64,000 bases of DNA, from positions 948,861-1,012,860 of the forward strand of contig NZ_MVJM01000001.1 in the NCBI RefSeq assembly GCF_002156385.1, read 5' to 3'. The DNA is from Halalkalibacter urbisdiaboli. GTDB lineage: Bacteria > Bacillota > Bacilli > Bacillales > Bacillaceae_D. The notes beneath the pieces were generated by a model. That model was not told the origin of the DNA and ran no database searches. It saw nothing but the letters and a program-made list of their open reading frames with translations. This document shows positions 27,553-36,406 of the stretch, piece after piece (position 1 is the stretch's first letter; each line of letters starts with the position of its first letter). Both the position numbers and the translations under genes were made by a program.

Positions 27553-28326
27553 TTACGCATTTTTTCCAAACACAACTCCACCATCAATATAAAGTGGTGA
27601 GCCCATCATGAATGTCGATTCATCCGATGCAAGGAAGAGAGCAGCGTAAGCTACATCTTCGGGTTTCCCAAGATCTCCACTTAATTGACGTGTCTTGATT
27701 TTTTCGATGGCTTCTTCCGGATTATTGTACGATGTTTTTAAATAGTTCTCCACAAACGGAGTAAAGATCGTACCAGGTAAAATCGCATTCACGCGAATAT
27801 TATATGCTGCATAATCGACCTGCATTGATTTTGTTAAGGCTAAAATGGCTCCTTTTGTTGTTGAATACGAAGCGCGATTCGCAAGCCCCATTTCTGCAAT
27901 ACAAGAAGACATATTAATGATAGCTCCATTTTTCTGTTCCATCATATGCGGAAGCACGTATTTACTTGGTAGCATCACCCCATTGATGTTGACATTCATC
28001 GTTTTATCCCAAGCGTCCAACTCTATTTCATGAAGCTTTCCCACTCCGCTTATGCCCGCATTGTTAAACAAAACATCAATTCGTGAATATCTTTGAACCG
28101 CTTCAGTTACCATCGCTTTGACAGACTCTGAATCAGTCACATCGGCTTGAATAAAATGTGCTACCCCGTTTTGGGCACGAATGTCTTGTACGGTTTCCTC
28201 TCCACCCTTTTCGTCCAAATCATTCACAATCACTGTTCCGCCTTCTTTAGCAAAAAGGAGAGCCGTACTTTTGCCAATGCCAGATCCTGCACCGGTTATG
28301 AGAATAACTTTATCTTTTAACCTCAT
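27553..28326 (-). CDS. SDR oxidoreductase, probable 2-keto-3-deoxy-L-fuconate dehydrogenase
   Basis: 257 residues from the ATG at 28326. Cofactor motif TGAGSGIG, an acidic NDLDEK after strand 2 (NAD preference), NNAG, the catalytic Ser in INMSS, and YSTTK (Tyr-x3-Lys) are all present. It lies immediately upstream of the FAH gene, which fits oxidation of 2-keto-3-deoxy-L-fuconate to the 2,4-diketo acid that the FAH enzyme cleaves. Assignment between this SDR and the next one is by gene order and similarity only. Confidence 0.78.
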   Translation of the reverse strand: MRLKDKVILITGAGSGIGKSTALLFAKEGGTVIVNDLDEKGGEETVQDIRAQNGVAHFIQADVTDSESVKAMVTEAVQRYSRIDVLFNNAGISGVGKLHEIELDAWDKTMNVNINGVMLPSKYVLPHMMEQKNGAIINMSSCIAEMGLANRASYSTTKGAILALTKSMQVDYAAYNIRVNAILPGTIFTPFVENYLKTSYNNPEEAIEKIKTRQLSGDLGKPEDVAYAALFLASDESTFMMGSPLYIDGGVVFGKNA

Positions 28327-28344
28327 CTTTATCATTCCTCCCTC

Positions 28345-29139
28345 TTAATGTTCAAGATGATCCTCTGGTTGAGCAGCCTTCACGGTTAATCCCCCATCCA
28401 CCATAAGCAAATGTCCGTTTATTTGCATTGCTTCATCCGATGCTAAAAAGACAACCGCGTCGCCAATTTGCTTAGCTGTGCCTAAACGCTTCATCGGATT
28501 CGCCTCTTTTTCCTTGCGTCTTATTTCAGGGTCAGCTAGAAAATCGGTACACATATCGGTATCAACTGTGCTAGGACCGACAGCGTTGACATTTATGTTA
28601 TATGGCCCTAATTCTATCGCCATTCCTTTAGTCAGCATATGACCGGCTGCTTTCGATGATTGGTAATGTGGGATAACTGGACTTGTTACCATTAAACTAG
28701 CGGTAGACAACACATTTATTATTTTCCCGTATCGTTTTGGAATCATTTTTTTGGCAGCAAGCTGCGATGCTAGAAAGATAGATTTTACATTTGTATTATA
28801 GGTCCGATCCCATGTCTCCTCTGATACCTTCATAAATGGTTCAAATGGTGCAATTCCTGCATTATTTACTAAAATATTAACCTCGCCTAATTCTTCCTCA
28901 ACTGTTTGCATCATTTTTTCTACTTCTGCTTTATTCCCAACATCGGCTTTAATAACAATCGCTCTTCTTCCTAATCTTTCAACTGCGAGTTTTACTTCCT
29001 CCGCTTGGGCTTCTGAACGCTCAGAGTGATAGTTAATCGCCACATCCGCTCCTTCTTCAGCTATCCTTAAAACGATGGCTTTACCAATCCCACGACTGCC
29101 ACCTGTCACTAACGCTATCTTTTGTTGCAAGCGATTCAT
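28345..29139 (-). CDS. SDR oxidoreductase, possible L-fucose 1-dehydrogenase
   Basis: 264 residues with TGGSRGIG, NYHSER after strand 2 (which could accept NADP), NNAG, and a catalytic YQSSK. It has an acidic, His-rich C-terminus (AAQPEDHLEH). It lies 18 bp upstream of the other SDR and 39 bp downstream of the UxaA-like gene. A sugar 1-dehydrogenase role would complete the pathway: fucose, fuconolactone, fuconate, 2-keto-3-deoxyfuconate, diketo acid. The zinc ADH at 20327 is the alternative candidate. Confidence 0.72.
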   Translation of the reverse strand: MNRLQQKIALVTGGSRGIGKAIVLRIAEEGADVAINYHSERSEAQAEEVKLAVERLGRRAIVIKADVGNKAEVEKMMQTVEEELGEVNILVNNAGIAPFEPFMKVSEETWDRTYNTNVKSIFLASQLAAKKMIPKRYGKIINVLSTASLMVTSPVIPHYQSSKAAGHMLTKGMAIELGPYNINVNAVGPSTVDTDMCTDFLADPEIRRKEKEANPMKRLGTAKQIGDAVVFLASDEAMQINGHLLMVDGGLTVKAAQPEDHLEH

Positions 29140-29178
29140 TTTTCATCACTCTCCTTATCTCATTTGCTTCTAAGAGAT

Positions 29179-30339
29179 TTATAAGCTGATTCCAATGCGA
29201 CTTATACTAAACTCTTGATGTCCTAAAATCTCTGCTTTCGTTTCTTTCCCTGATGCAACCTTGACTATTTCCGTGAAAATTCGTTCACCTGCTTGCTCGA
29301 GTGTCTCTTTGCCTTGAAGTATAGGACTCGTATCGACATCAATATTGTCCGCCATTTTTTTAGCTGCTAGTTCATTTCCTGTGATTTTGATAACCGGAAC
29401 GATCGGGTTTCCAGTCGGCGTTCCGCGTCCAGTTGTAAAACAAACAATATGAACACCTGCAGCAGCCATGCCTGAGACACATTCGATGTCATTCCCTGGA
29501 GAGTCCATAAAGTAAAACCCTTTCCCTGGAATCCGGTCTGCATATTCGAAAACTCCTTGCAATGGGGCAGTCCCAGCTTTGCTAATGCATCCTAGTGATT
29601 TTTCCTCAATACTTGAGAGTCCACCCTCAATGTTCCCAGGGCTTGGGTTCCCACCACGCATATCGACACCCATTCGTTCAATTTCTTTCTCAAATCGCTC
29701 TATGGATGTGAAAAGCTTATTACTAACCTGTTCATTCACAGCTTTTTTTGCTAAAATGTGCTCTGCACCAATAATCTCCGTTGTCTCCCCCATAATAATG
29801 CTTCCACCTTTTTTAATAATCAGGTCAGACGTTCTTCCAAGAGCGGGATTGCTGCACAGACCAGATGTTGCATCTGACCCTCCACATTTCACCCCGATAG
29901 CTAATTCTGATAAAGAAATCTCCTCAACTTGTAAACTAGAAATTTGCTGATGGAGTTCATTTGCCACTTCAATCCCTTTTTTGATTGTATTGACTGAACC
30001 ACCCTCATCTTGAATATCAATCCAAACGACTGGCTTTCCCGTTTCGGCGATTTCATCGCGAATTTGTTCTGCATTCATGACTTCACAGCCTAGACTTACT
30101 ACGAGCACTGCTCCAACATTCGGGTTCTTTCCCATACCGACAAGTACTTTATGGGTCTGTTCCTTATCGTTGCCAACCTGACTACACCCATGCTGATGAG
30201 GAATCGCTACAGCTCCTGGTACTTGTTGTTGTATCCGGTTAACGACTTGATTGGCACAAACAACTGTTGGTAACAGTAATAAGTGATTACGAATTCCCAC
30301 ATTCCCGTCTGGTCGGCGGTATCCTCTAATCATTGTCAT
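29179..30339 (-). CDS. UxaA-family dehydratase, catalytic subunit (probable L-fuconate dehydratase)
   Basis: 386 residues from the ATG at 30339. It is the catalytic part of the altronate/galactarate dehydratase family: HQHGCSQVG, GVKCGGSDATSGLCSNPA, NPSPGNIEGG and CFTTGRGTPTG. The SAF part is encoded separately by the gene just upstream. In the Campylobacter jejuni fucose locus a split UxaA pair of this type is assigned as the fuconate dehydratase, and the neighbouring FucU, lactonase, SDR and FAH genes support the same role here. Altronate dehydratase is already supplied by the fused gene at 7258. Confidence 0.82.
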   Translation of the reverse strand: MTMIRGYRRPDGNVGIRNHLLLLPTVVCANQVVNRIQQQVPGAVAIPHQHGCSQVGNDKEQTHKVLVGMGKNPNVGAVLVVSLGCEVMNAEQIRDEIAETGKPVVWIDIQDEGGSVNTIKKGIEVANELHQQISSLQVEEISLSELAIGVKCGGSDATSGLCSNPALGRTSDLIIKKGGSIIMGETTEIIGAEHILAKKAVNEQVSNKLFTSIERFEKEIERMGVDMRGGNPSPGNIEGGLSSIEEKSLGCISKAGTAPLQGVFEYADRIPGKGFYFMDSPGNDIECVSGMAAAGVHIVCFTTGRGTPTGNPIVPVIKITGNELAAKKMADNIDVDTSPILQGKETLEQAGERIFTEIVKVASGKETKAEILGHQEFSISRIGISL

Positions 30340-30360
30340 TTCTCTCACTCCCCTAGAACT

Positions 30361-30666
30361 TTATTGATCACCACGGCCTCGCACTCCACCGAGATTATGA
30401 ATATGGACATGTTCTCCAGCTTGAATGGTCGTCGTTGCCACCCCAATTGACTCACCATATTTGAATATCGTCTCTGCTTTTTCAATTGTCCTCAGCGCAA
30501 TCTTGTGTCCAAAGTCAACATCTTGCTTCACGATTAGCTTCTGTTCCCTACCATTCAACTCAAAACTGATGTGCTCATTTTCTTTTACATCCCGTAACAA
30601 TGTGACAACATTATCCTTTTCACTCATGACAATACATGTAATACCTGAATTAAAAGTTTTTCTCAC
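30361..30666 (-). CDS. SAF-domain protein, small subunit of the UxaA-type dehydratase
   Basis: 101 residues from a GTG at 30666, 10 nt after GGAGG. It matches the N-terminal SAF domain of UxaA (VDFGHKIALRTIEKAETIFKYG, ending AGEHVHIHNLGG). It is the first gene of the deoxy-sugar operon and 21 bp from the catalytic-subunit gene. The two would form the complete dehydratase. The divergent promoter region with a 36-bp palindrome lies directly upstream. Confidence 0.85.
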   Translation of the reverse strand: MRKTFNSGITCIVMSEKDNVVTLLRDVKENEHISFELNGREQKLIVKQDVDFGHKIALRTIEKAETIFKYGESIGVATTTIQAGEHVHIHNLGGVRGRGDQ

Positions 30667-30776
30667 GAAATTAATTCCTCCTTTCCCTAAGCTAACATCA
30701 AGAAATCGCTTACATAAGAATGTTCATAATCTAAAAGCCTCATTCCTCAAGTGAAAGTCTATTCATTACTAACCTA

Positions 30777-30812
30777 TGTTATTTTTATGTTACCGATAAC
30801 ATAAAAATAACA
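30777..30812. promoter_or_regulatory. 36-bp palindromic operator between the deoxy-sugar operon and its LacI gene
   Basis: The arm TGTTATTTTTATGTTA and its mirror ATAACATAAAAATAACA flank a central CCG. The core GTTACCGATAAC has the central CG typical of LacI-family operators. The full palindrome has a single central mismatch pair. It lies between the divergent SAF gene and the LacI gene and can control both. Confidence 0.85.
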
Positions 30813-30881
30813 GAAACTTCTTTTTCTTGTCAATATAAACTATAATGGAGTTGTTGTAAGTTTAAGAAGGGACGTATTTTT

Positions 30882-31907
30882 ATGGCAACCATTTATGATG
30901 TAGCAAAATTGGCTGAGGTATCTCCAATGACCGTCTCAAGAGTCATTAATCAAAAAGGCCCTATTAGTGAAGCAACAAAACTTAAAGTAGAACAAGCAAT
31001 CGAAGCGTTAAACTATATACCTAACAAATCAGCACAAAGTTTAGTCTCCAAAAAAACTAAAATTCTTTCTCTTTTAATTACCGATATTAGCAACCCTTTT
31101 TTTACCAAGGTGGCCCGTGGTGCCGAAGACAAAGCACTTCAACTTGGTTACCAAGTGATATTTAGTAACAGTGATGAGGATATCGAAAAGGAATCAAAAT
31201 ACATCCAAATGCTGTTGGAATCAAGAGTTGATGGTGTATTAATGGCGCCTTCAGGCGACCAGTCACGTAAGAATGTGAAAAAATTAATTAAAAGTCAAAT
31301 ACCATTTGTCCTGCTTGACCGAGAAATTGATGGGGTGGACTCTGATATTGTTTTAGGGAACAGTTATGAAGGAACACGAAATTTAATCGACCACCTTGTT
31401 GAACAAGGACATAAAAAAATAGCACTTATTAATGGACCTACCTACATCTCAACTGCTAGAGAGCGAAAACGGGCTTACATCGAGACCTTACAATTTTACA
31501 ACCTGCCCATTGATGAGGCCCTCATATTTGAAACTGATTATAAGCAACAAAGCGAAACGACAATTATTGATAAACTAATGGTACTTCCACCTGAGCAAAA
31601 ACCTACAGCCATTTTTGCAGCCAATAATTTTATTGCTGTTACTATGATGAAAAAGCTTAAAGAACGGGGCGTAAATGTACCAAATGATATTGCGTTTGTT
31701 TGTTTTGATGATTTTGATCCGGTCATGGACTATCATCCTTTCTTTACTGTTGCTGCCCAACCTGCTTATGATTTTGGTTATTTAGGCACTCAAATCTTAA
31801 TAGATAAAATTGAAGGGAATTCGAGTCAAACCAATAGAAGGATTGTATTGCCGCCTGAAATTGTGATTAGAGAATCATCGTTACGGCATAACAAAAACCC
31901 AAGCTAG
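30882..31907 (+). CDS. LacI-family regulator of the deoxy-sugar operon
   Basis: 341 residues. The N-terminal helix-turn-helix is TIYDVAKLAEVSPMTVSRVI with hinge helix NKSAQSLVSKK, followed by a periplasmic-binding-protein-like effector domain (LITDISNPFFTKVARG, VCFDDFDP). It is divergent from the deoxy-sugar operon, with a 36-bp palindrome between them, so it is the probable repressor of that operon and of itself. A -10 TATAAT lies at 30841. The effector is probably L-fucose or a pathway intermediate. Its stop codon lies inside the terminator stem. Confidence 0.92.
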   Translation: MATIYDVAKLAEVSPMTVSRVINQKGPISEATKLKVEQAIEALNYIPNKSAQSLVSKKTKILSLLITDISNPFFTKVARGAEDKALQLGYQVIFSNSDEDIEKESKYIQMLLESRVDGVLMAPSGDQSRKNVKKLIKSQIPFVLLDREIDGVDSDIVLGNSYEGTRNLIDHLVEQGHKKIALINGPTYISTARERKRAYIETLQFYNLPIDEALIFETDYKQQSETTIIDKLMVLPPEQKPTAIFAANNFIAVTMMKKLKERGVNVPNDIAFVCFDDFDPVMDYHPFFTVAAQPAYDFGYLGTQILIDKIEGNSSQTNRRIVLPPEIVIRESSLRHNKNPS

Positions 31908-31932
31908 TTTCCATTCAACTAGCTTGGGTTTT
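31896..31932 (+). terminator. intrinsic terminator overlapping the lacI stop codon
   Basis: AACCCAAGCTAGTT and AACTAGCTTGGGTT form a perfect 14-bp stem with a 7-nt loop. TTTT follows on the plus strand. The TAG stop at 31905-31907 is part of the stem. Confidence 0.88.
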
Positions 31933-32052
31933 AATCATTAATTCTCCTTCACCGACACAATCTCTCAATGTGGAATGAAGGTGCGACTCCCTCATTTTTA
32001 AAAGATGTATGGAACGCTCCCGCAAACTTCTTAATATGCCTCTCTCTTTAAG

Positions 32053-34113
32053 TTAAAGCGACAACCTGTCTTCTAATTTTCTTGCAAGTTCATCGTTGGT
32101 TAAAGGTTCTCGGTGCGTATTCTCTAAGTAAATATATTTCTCTGTTTCCGGCATGACATACTCCTTATACCAAGCAAAGAAATGAGGACTATCGCCGTGC
32201 ATACGAAGATATCTTCTTAAAGTTTCTAAGCTTTCTAGTGTCCATTCAACATTCGTCAGCCAATCAGCTCGGTAAAAATCCTTCCATTTTCCATGTTCAG
32301 ATTTACGCAAAGCTTCAAAGCCCTTTTGATAATCCCAGATGGCCTGTGACGCTAAGACGAATGCTTCCGGGTATTTTTCTTGCCTTGCATACTCATATGA
32401 TTGACATAATTTTATTAACCCTGCACACCCTGAATAATGCAATTCTATTTGAATAAAGAGCTGGTCTTCCAATCTCTGTTTATCATCCTCACTTAATTTC
32501 TCGAGCAACTGCGTACATTTCTCCCTAAGGGCCATCCATAACTCTAAGCTATTTTCACACTTGCTTTTGAACCATTGCATTTGCTGTCTAAAAGGAATTC
32601 GCCCTGTCGCCCAATTTAACTTATCAAGGTTTTCGGAATGCTTCCCTTGTATCCAATGACTTATCATTCGTCTTGCTGGGTGGTGATAAAATTGCTCACC
32701 TGCTCGATTATCAGCATGTTTCCCGTACTGAATCGTACAATGAAAGTATTGATTATAAACATCCACAATCTCGGTATGGTGTGATGCATAAAGTCTAGCC
32801 ACAAATTGCTCGATATGTTCGCCAACATCAACCCGACCCTTGTTCCACATTTCACTTACAATATCTAAAGGATAGAGATGCATCCGTATATTTCCGGAGT
32901 TTAGTAATAGGTAATCGTCTCCCCCGGCTTCAAGTACCTTTTCTAATTCATCTACAAGTAAGGACGGTGATGCAGGAAACATTGTTAAATGGTTAGAAGC
33001 TTGTAAATCGTGGAAGGTGACATGGTAGTAAGTCCCTTGTTCCCCTTTCTCTTTTCCTTCTGGTAGCGAATTGATCCTAAAATCTTCGTTCCCATTTCTT
33101 CTCGACACCATTTTTCCATACCCATTGTCAGCCCAAACCTTTATTACACCCTCAGGAACTTCGATATTTCCGCTTTTATACAGCTCGGAAATTTCACCAT
33201 ATAATGCAACGCAGCATACGGGATTGTCTACGTATGTTTTTATCATTTCAAATTGTTTCTTAATCACATTAGAAATTAGTCGTCCACGCTTATGCGGTGT
33301 ATCATATGAAGGATCCTGCTTCCAAAAAGGTTCATCCCCTTGCCCCCGGAACGATAAGACCCAAATGACTTTTTTATCTTTTTGTTTTTGGATAGCTTCT
33401 TCCCACAAGTCTTCATATAAGTCGCCATGACTAGCGTAACTCGCTTGTTTATCGGGATATGCACGTTTAAACATTTCAGCACCTAATGGTTCGGCATGAT
33501 GATGCGTAATCCACAACCCCATTTCAGATGCTAAATCCCAATGGATGCCCTCCTTTGGTAAGTCCGTCCCTGGTATGACCATATTTCCTCCCGACCTAAG
33601 CAACGCTTCAAAAACGGGATACCATACCTCTTTCGTTGGAGGATATTCTCGTTTCCAACCAATTAAACAAACTTCATCATTCACAAACCAGCCCCTATAT
33701 CGAACAGCCGGTCTCGGAGAATCAAAATCCTCGATAGGTATGTAAACGCTATCTTTCTTTTCTGCTTTTAGATCTGCCCAATACCAAAATGGATCAATGC
33801 CTAAATACGTTTTACTAATATGCAAAAGTCCGTACACCATTCCAAGGTCATCACTACCCTTTATCGTCATAACTGTTCTTTCATCATGCTTCGTAAACCT
33901 TATTGAAAAGGACTCCAACTTGTTTCCGAGCGAGCCTTCATCATAGCTAAGAAGGATCACATCACCAGTTTCATTTTCAGCATTTACTAGAGGTTTACTT
34001 TCAAAGACGTTTTCCATATCTCGAACAAACATATCTAACGCATATTGAATAGGCGTATTTAGTTGTTCTGGTACTTGTACAGTCGTATTTGCATTTAACG
34101 TAAAGAAATCCAA
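32053..34113 (-). CDS. GH115-family glycoside hydrolase (alpha-glucuronidase-type)
   Basis: 686 residues from a TTG at 34113, which has GGAGG 8 nt upstream; an ATG at 34170 has none. Characteristic GH115 blocks are present: RYRGWFVNDE, VFEALLRSGGN, THHHAEPLG, SFRGQGDEPFW, VALYGEISELYKSG and WADNGYGKM. The family includes xylan alpha-1,2-glucuronidases. It is shorter than typical GH115 proteins and lacks a signal peptide, so it acts on imported oligosaccharides and could feed glucuronate to UxaC. A GntR-type operator lies 62 bp upstream. Substrate specificity is inferred only. Confidence 0.82.
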   Translation of the reverse strand: MDFFTLNANTTVQVPEQLNTPIQYALDMFVRDMENVFESKPLVNAENETGDVILLSYDEGSLGNKLESFSIRFTKHDERTVMTIKGSDDLGMVYGLLHISKTYLGIDPFWYWADLKAEKKDSVYIPIEDFDSPRPAVRYRGWFVNDEVCLIGWKREYPPTKEVWYPVFEALLRSGGNMVIPGTDLPKEGIHWDLASEMGLWITHHHAEPLGAEMFKRAYPDKQASYASHGDLYEDLWEEAIQKQKDKKVIWVLSFRGQGDEPFWKQDPSYDTPHKRGRLISNVIKKQFEMIKTYVDNPVCCVALYGEISELYKSGNIEVPEGVIKVWADNGYGKMVSRRNGNEDFRINSLPEGKEKGEQGTYYHVTFHDLQASNHLTMFPASPSLLVDELEKVLEAGGDDYLLLNSGNIRMHLYPLDIVSEMWNKGRVDVGEHIEQFVARLYASHHTEIVDVYNQYFHCTIQYGKHADNRAGEQFYHHPARRMISHWIQGKHSENLDKLNWATGRIPFRQQMQWFKSKCENSLELWMALREKCTQLLEKLSEDDKQRLEDQLFIQIELHYSGCAGLIKLCQSYEYARQEKYPEAFVLASQAIWDYQKGFEALRKSEHGKWKDFYRADWLTNVEWTLESLETLRRYLRMHGDSPHFFAWYKEYVMPETEKYIYLENTHREPLTNDELARKLEDRLSL

Positions 34114-34174
34114 TTTGACAACCTCCAAATAGTCATGAATGATTTTAAAATCTAAAGAAAGAAAAGACAAACTA

Positions 34175-34188
34175 GCATACTAGTATTC
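34175..34188. promoter_or_regulatory. GntR-type operator candidate upstream of the GH115 gene
   Basis: GCATACTAGTATTC matches the eda-upstream palindrome GCATACTAGTATAC in 13 of 14 positions. It lies about 60 bp before the GH115 start. Confidence 0.6.
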
Positions 34189-34306
34189 AAATGTACCTGT
34201 ATACTATTACTCGTAAATGTTCAAAATGGCGTTTTGGTTGTGATTAATTTCAAATAAAGTTTGAGCTCTTATTAAACTGTGAAAAAGCCCTCCCCTCACC
34301 ACACAT

Positions 34307-34729
34307 TCAAAATAGCCAAGAAAACATGAAACAAATACCTAAATACAGGCAAAGAGGGGTATAAAGTCTCGTATCATACTTTGAGAAATTCGTATTTTTT
34401 ACCTTCTTAAAGAAGCCATAATATTTAAAATCACCTATTGCTCTTAACAGAAAAATGATGGTAAGGATAGTACTAGACCATTTTGTAAAGGCATTTGATG
34501 CAAAAAAAGGAATCAAGTCATTCTGTGCTAACAATATAAATCCCACACCTACTAAGCCGACTGCGACAATGAGGGTTTCAATCCGCCTAGGAGTAAACGC
34601 TAAGTTCCCCTTTACTTTTTCAGGTAATGCTGCACGACCCCCCCATGTTCCGCCAATGACCCAATAAAAATGTAAAATGCTTATTAAACCTAATATGATA
34701 ACGGATGAGTAAATGAAAAATAGTTGCAC
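34307..34729 (-). CDS. DUF3995 membrane protein
   Basis: 140 residues with four predicted membrane segments (about 5-25, 48-68, 78-98, 120-138). The block FYWVIGGTWGGRAALPEK is characteristic of the DUF3995 family; function is unknown. It starts with GTG 7 nt after GGAGG, 25 bp downstream of a TetR gene, and the two probably form one TetR-repressed unit, suggesting a stress or solute-related membrane role. Confidence 0.82.
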   Translation of the reverse strand: MQLFFIYSSVIILGLISILHFYWVIGGTWGGRAALPEKVKGNLAFTPRRIETLIVAVGLVGVGFILLAQNDLIPFFASNAFTKWSSTILTIIFLLRAIGDFKYYGFFKKVKNTNFSKYDTRLYTPLCLYLGICFMFSWLF

Positions 34730-34754
34730 CTTAATACCTCCTGTTATATGATTC

Positions 34755-35342
34755 TTAATTTGAATCCTGCTCTATGCCTTCCCAAATAACTTCAAATTGA
34801 TTTTCAAAAATAGTGACGATATCGTTACTACCATCTTCACTTATAGACCAACTAATTAAAGTATTAAAATAAATTCCAACTAGAACAGAAGCAATCGTTA
34901 TTGAGTCATGTCGAGTACTTAACGTTTTATTTGTTATTGCTTCTTCAATCATTTCGGATAAAGTGTGTTTAAATAAGATAATGTTTTTTGATTCATCCTT
35001 TAATGCAGAGCGAATCGTCTCAGATAATGTAAGTTTTAAAAGGTCTGAATTTTCTAGGTAAACGGATAAAAGTGCTTTGAAGTTGAGCAAAAGCTTTTGT
35101 TTGATTTTTTCATTCTGATATTTTTGTATGTTCTCTTGTAGAAAATCATTTTGTGAATTGCCTAAATACAGTAAAACGTGTTCCTTCTTAGGAAAATAGT
35201 TGAAGAATGTCCCTTTGGCAATCCCACATGAGGATGCAATCTTCTCAACGGTCACATTGTCATATCCATACTCTTTAAACAATTCGATTGATTTTAGGAA
35301 TATTTGTTTTTTTAGTTCCTTTTTTCTTTTTTCTCGTAACAT
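34755..35342 (-). CDS. TetR-family transcriptional regulator
   Basis: 195 residues. The N-terminal TetR helix-turn-helix lies at about 10-55 (LFKEYGYDNVTVEKIASSCG, then KGTFFNYFPKKEHVL). The C-terminal ligand domain is all-helical and unassigned. Two TGACNNNGGTCA-type sites lie 24-52 bp upstream and mark autoregulation. The downstream DUF3995 gene is the only clear partner. Confidence 0.9.
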   Translation of the reverse strand: MLREKRKKELKKQIFLKSIELFKEYGYDNVTVEKIASSCGIAKGTFFNYFPKKEHVLLYLGNSQNDFLQENIQKYQNEKIKQKLLLNFKALLSVYLENSDLLKLTLSETIRSALKDESKNIILFKHTLSEMIEEAITNKTLSTRHDSITIASVLVGIYFNTLISWSISEDGSNDIVTIFENQFEVIWEGIEQDSN

Positions 35343-35365
35343 AGACGTTTCCTCATCTCATAATA

Positions 35366-35394
35366 TGACCATGGTCACTTATTGACTACGGTCA
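35366..35394. promoter_or_regulatory. paired TetR operator
   Basis: TGACCATGGTCA (35366-35377, perfect palindrome) and TGACTACGGTCA (35383-35394) share TGAC and GGTCA ends. They are spaced 17 bp centre to centre upstream of the TetR gene. Confidence 0.8.
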
Positions 35395-35496
35395 TTTTAC
35401 CATTATCCTCCTGTTTTGACAATGTACTTTTTCTAAAACGAGTTACTATTTTCTAGTTATTGTCCGAAATGTAATGGAAGCACCTAATTCTCCAAC

Positions 35497-35620
35497 AAAA
35501 AAAGAGCCTTCTTCTTATTGAAGAACTGCTCCTATTCTAATCATATTCATTATAACTTTATTACTCTAAGTGGTAAGCGACCGCTCTTATTGAACATTCG
35601 CAGCCCGTTTGTTTAAGAAA
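35497..35620 (-). repeat. cassette-boundary repeat 1
   Basis: First, degenerate copy of the array repeat. A hairpin AGAGCCTTC/GAAG and a GCGACCGC...GCAGCCCG segment end in the half-site CCCGTTTGTTTAAG. It lies directly downstream of the protease gene. Confidence 0.55.
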
Positions 35621-35625
35621 AACTA

Positions 35626-36402
35626 TTAAGAGGTAGCGGCCCTTACTAACCCGTACATTTCAGGGTAATTTCTTATTTGCTGTACCTCAGTAATCCGTTT
35701 TGGAAGAGGAGGGTGTGTGGATAGAACTTGGCTTAACCATAGGAAAAGGCCAGTTTCCTCCCGAGCAGCATTGATAAATTCCTCAATATTTACTTGAGTA
35801 AATAGTTTTTTACCGACTGCTAAAACCGTTAACGCATTGATTGCAGCAGTTGGGTTATTAATATACGACGTCGCCATCCGATCACAAGTAAACTCACAGG
35901 CTCTTGAATAAGCATCTCCTAAAAACGGAATCCATCTTGCTGGTAAAATCAGCAAATTCTTTGTCAGGTGCTTTCTTTGAATATGAGCCAATTCATGAGC
36001 AATCACAAAGTCTAATTCAGCATCATATCCTTCTTCGGCAAGCTCAACAATATCAGAATAAAGGACAATAAAATTTCTCCCGAAGAAGCGAGTAGCAAAT
36101 GCATTAAGAATTCCATCTGACTGAATGATATAAATAGCGGGAATCTCTTTGACATTCATTTTGTCCGCGACCATTTTTGTTCGATTATAGATCAACGGAA
36201 ATTGCTTCTCTGTCAGCTTGACCCCATTGCTTCTAATATGCCCAATGGACAAGCCATGGAGAAAAACACTAAAAACTAGTCCAATTAAAACGTAAAAAAT
36301 CCCAATAATTGAAAGAATAAGTCCAATATATGTTAGTACACTAATCACGAGACAAAGAATATAGTATCCCTTTTCATTATCATGAATTAAACGGTGGTTC
36401 AT
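35626..36402 (-). CDS. M48-family (HtpX-like) membrane metalloprotease
   Basis: 258 residues from the ATG at 36402, preceded by GGAGGGG. Two N-terminal membrane segments precede the zinc motif HELAHIQRKH, with the third ligand in the CEFTCDRMA block. A hydrophobic stretch (LLILPARWIPFLG) follows the motif. It overlaps translationally with the TM2 gene upstream (4-bp spacing), and both lie downstream of a c-di-GMP-I riboswitch. It probably acts in membrane protein quality control or surface remodelling. Confidence 0.88.
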   Translation of the reverse strand: MNHRLIHDNEKGYYILCLVISVLTYIGLILSIIGIFYVLIGLVFSVFLHGLSIGHIRSNGVKLTEKQFPLIYNRTKMVADKMNVKEIPAIYIIQSDGILNAFATRFFGRNFIVLYSDIVELAEEGYDAELDFVIAHELAHIQRKHLTKNLLILPARWIPFLGDAYSRACEFTCDRMATSYINNPTAAINALTVLAVGKKLFTQVNIEEFINAAREETGLFLWLSQVLSTHPPLPKRITEVQQIRNYPEMYGLVRAATS

Positions 36403-36406
36403 CTGT

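Noticed and set aside
32053-34113. GH67 alpha-glucuronidase assignment
   Set aside because: The size fits GH67, but the blocks RGWFVNDE, RGQGDEPFW and ALYGEISELY match GH115 and not the GH67 sequence I recall.
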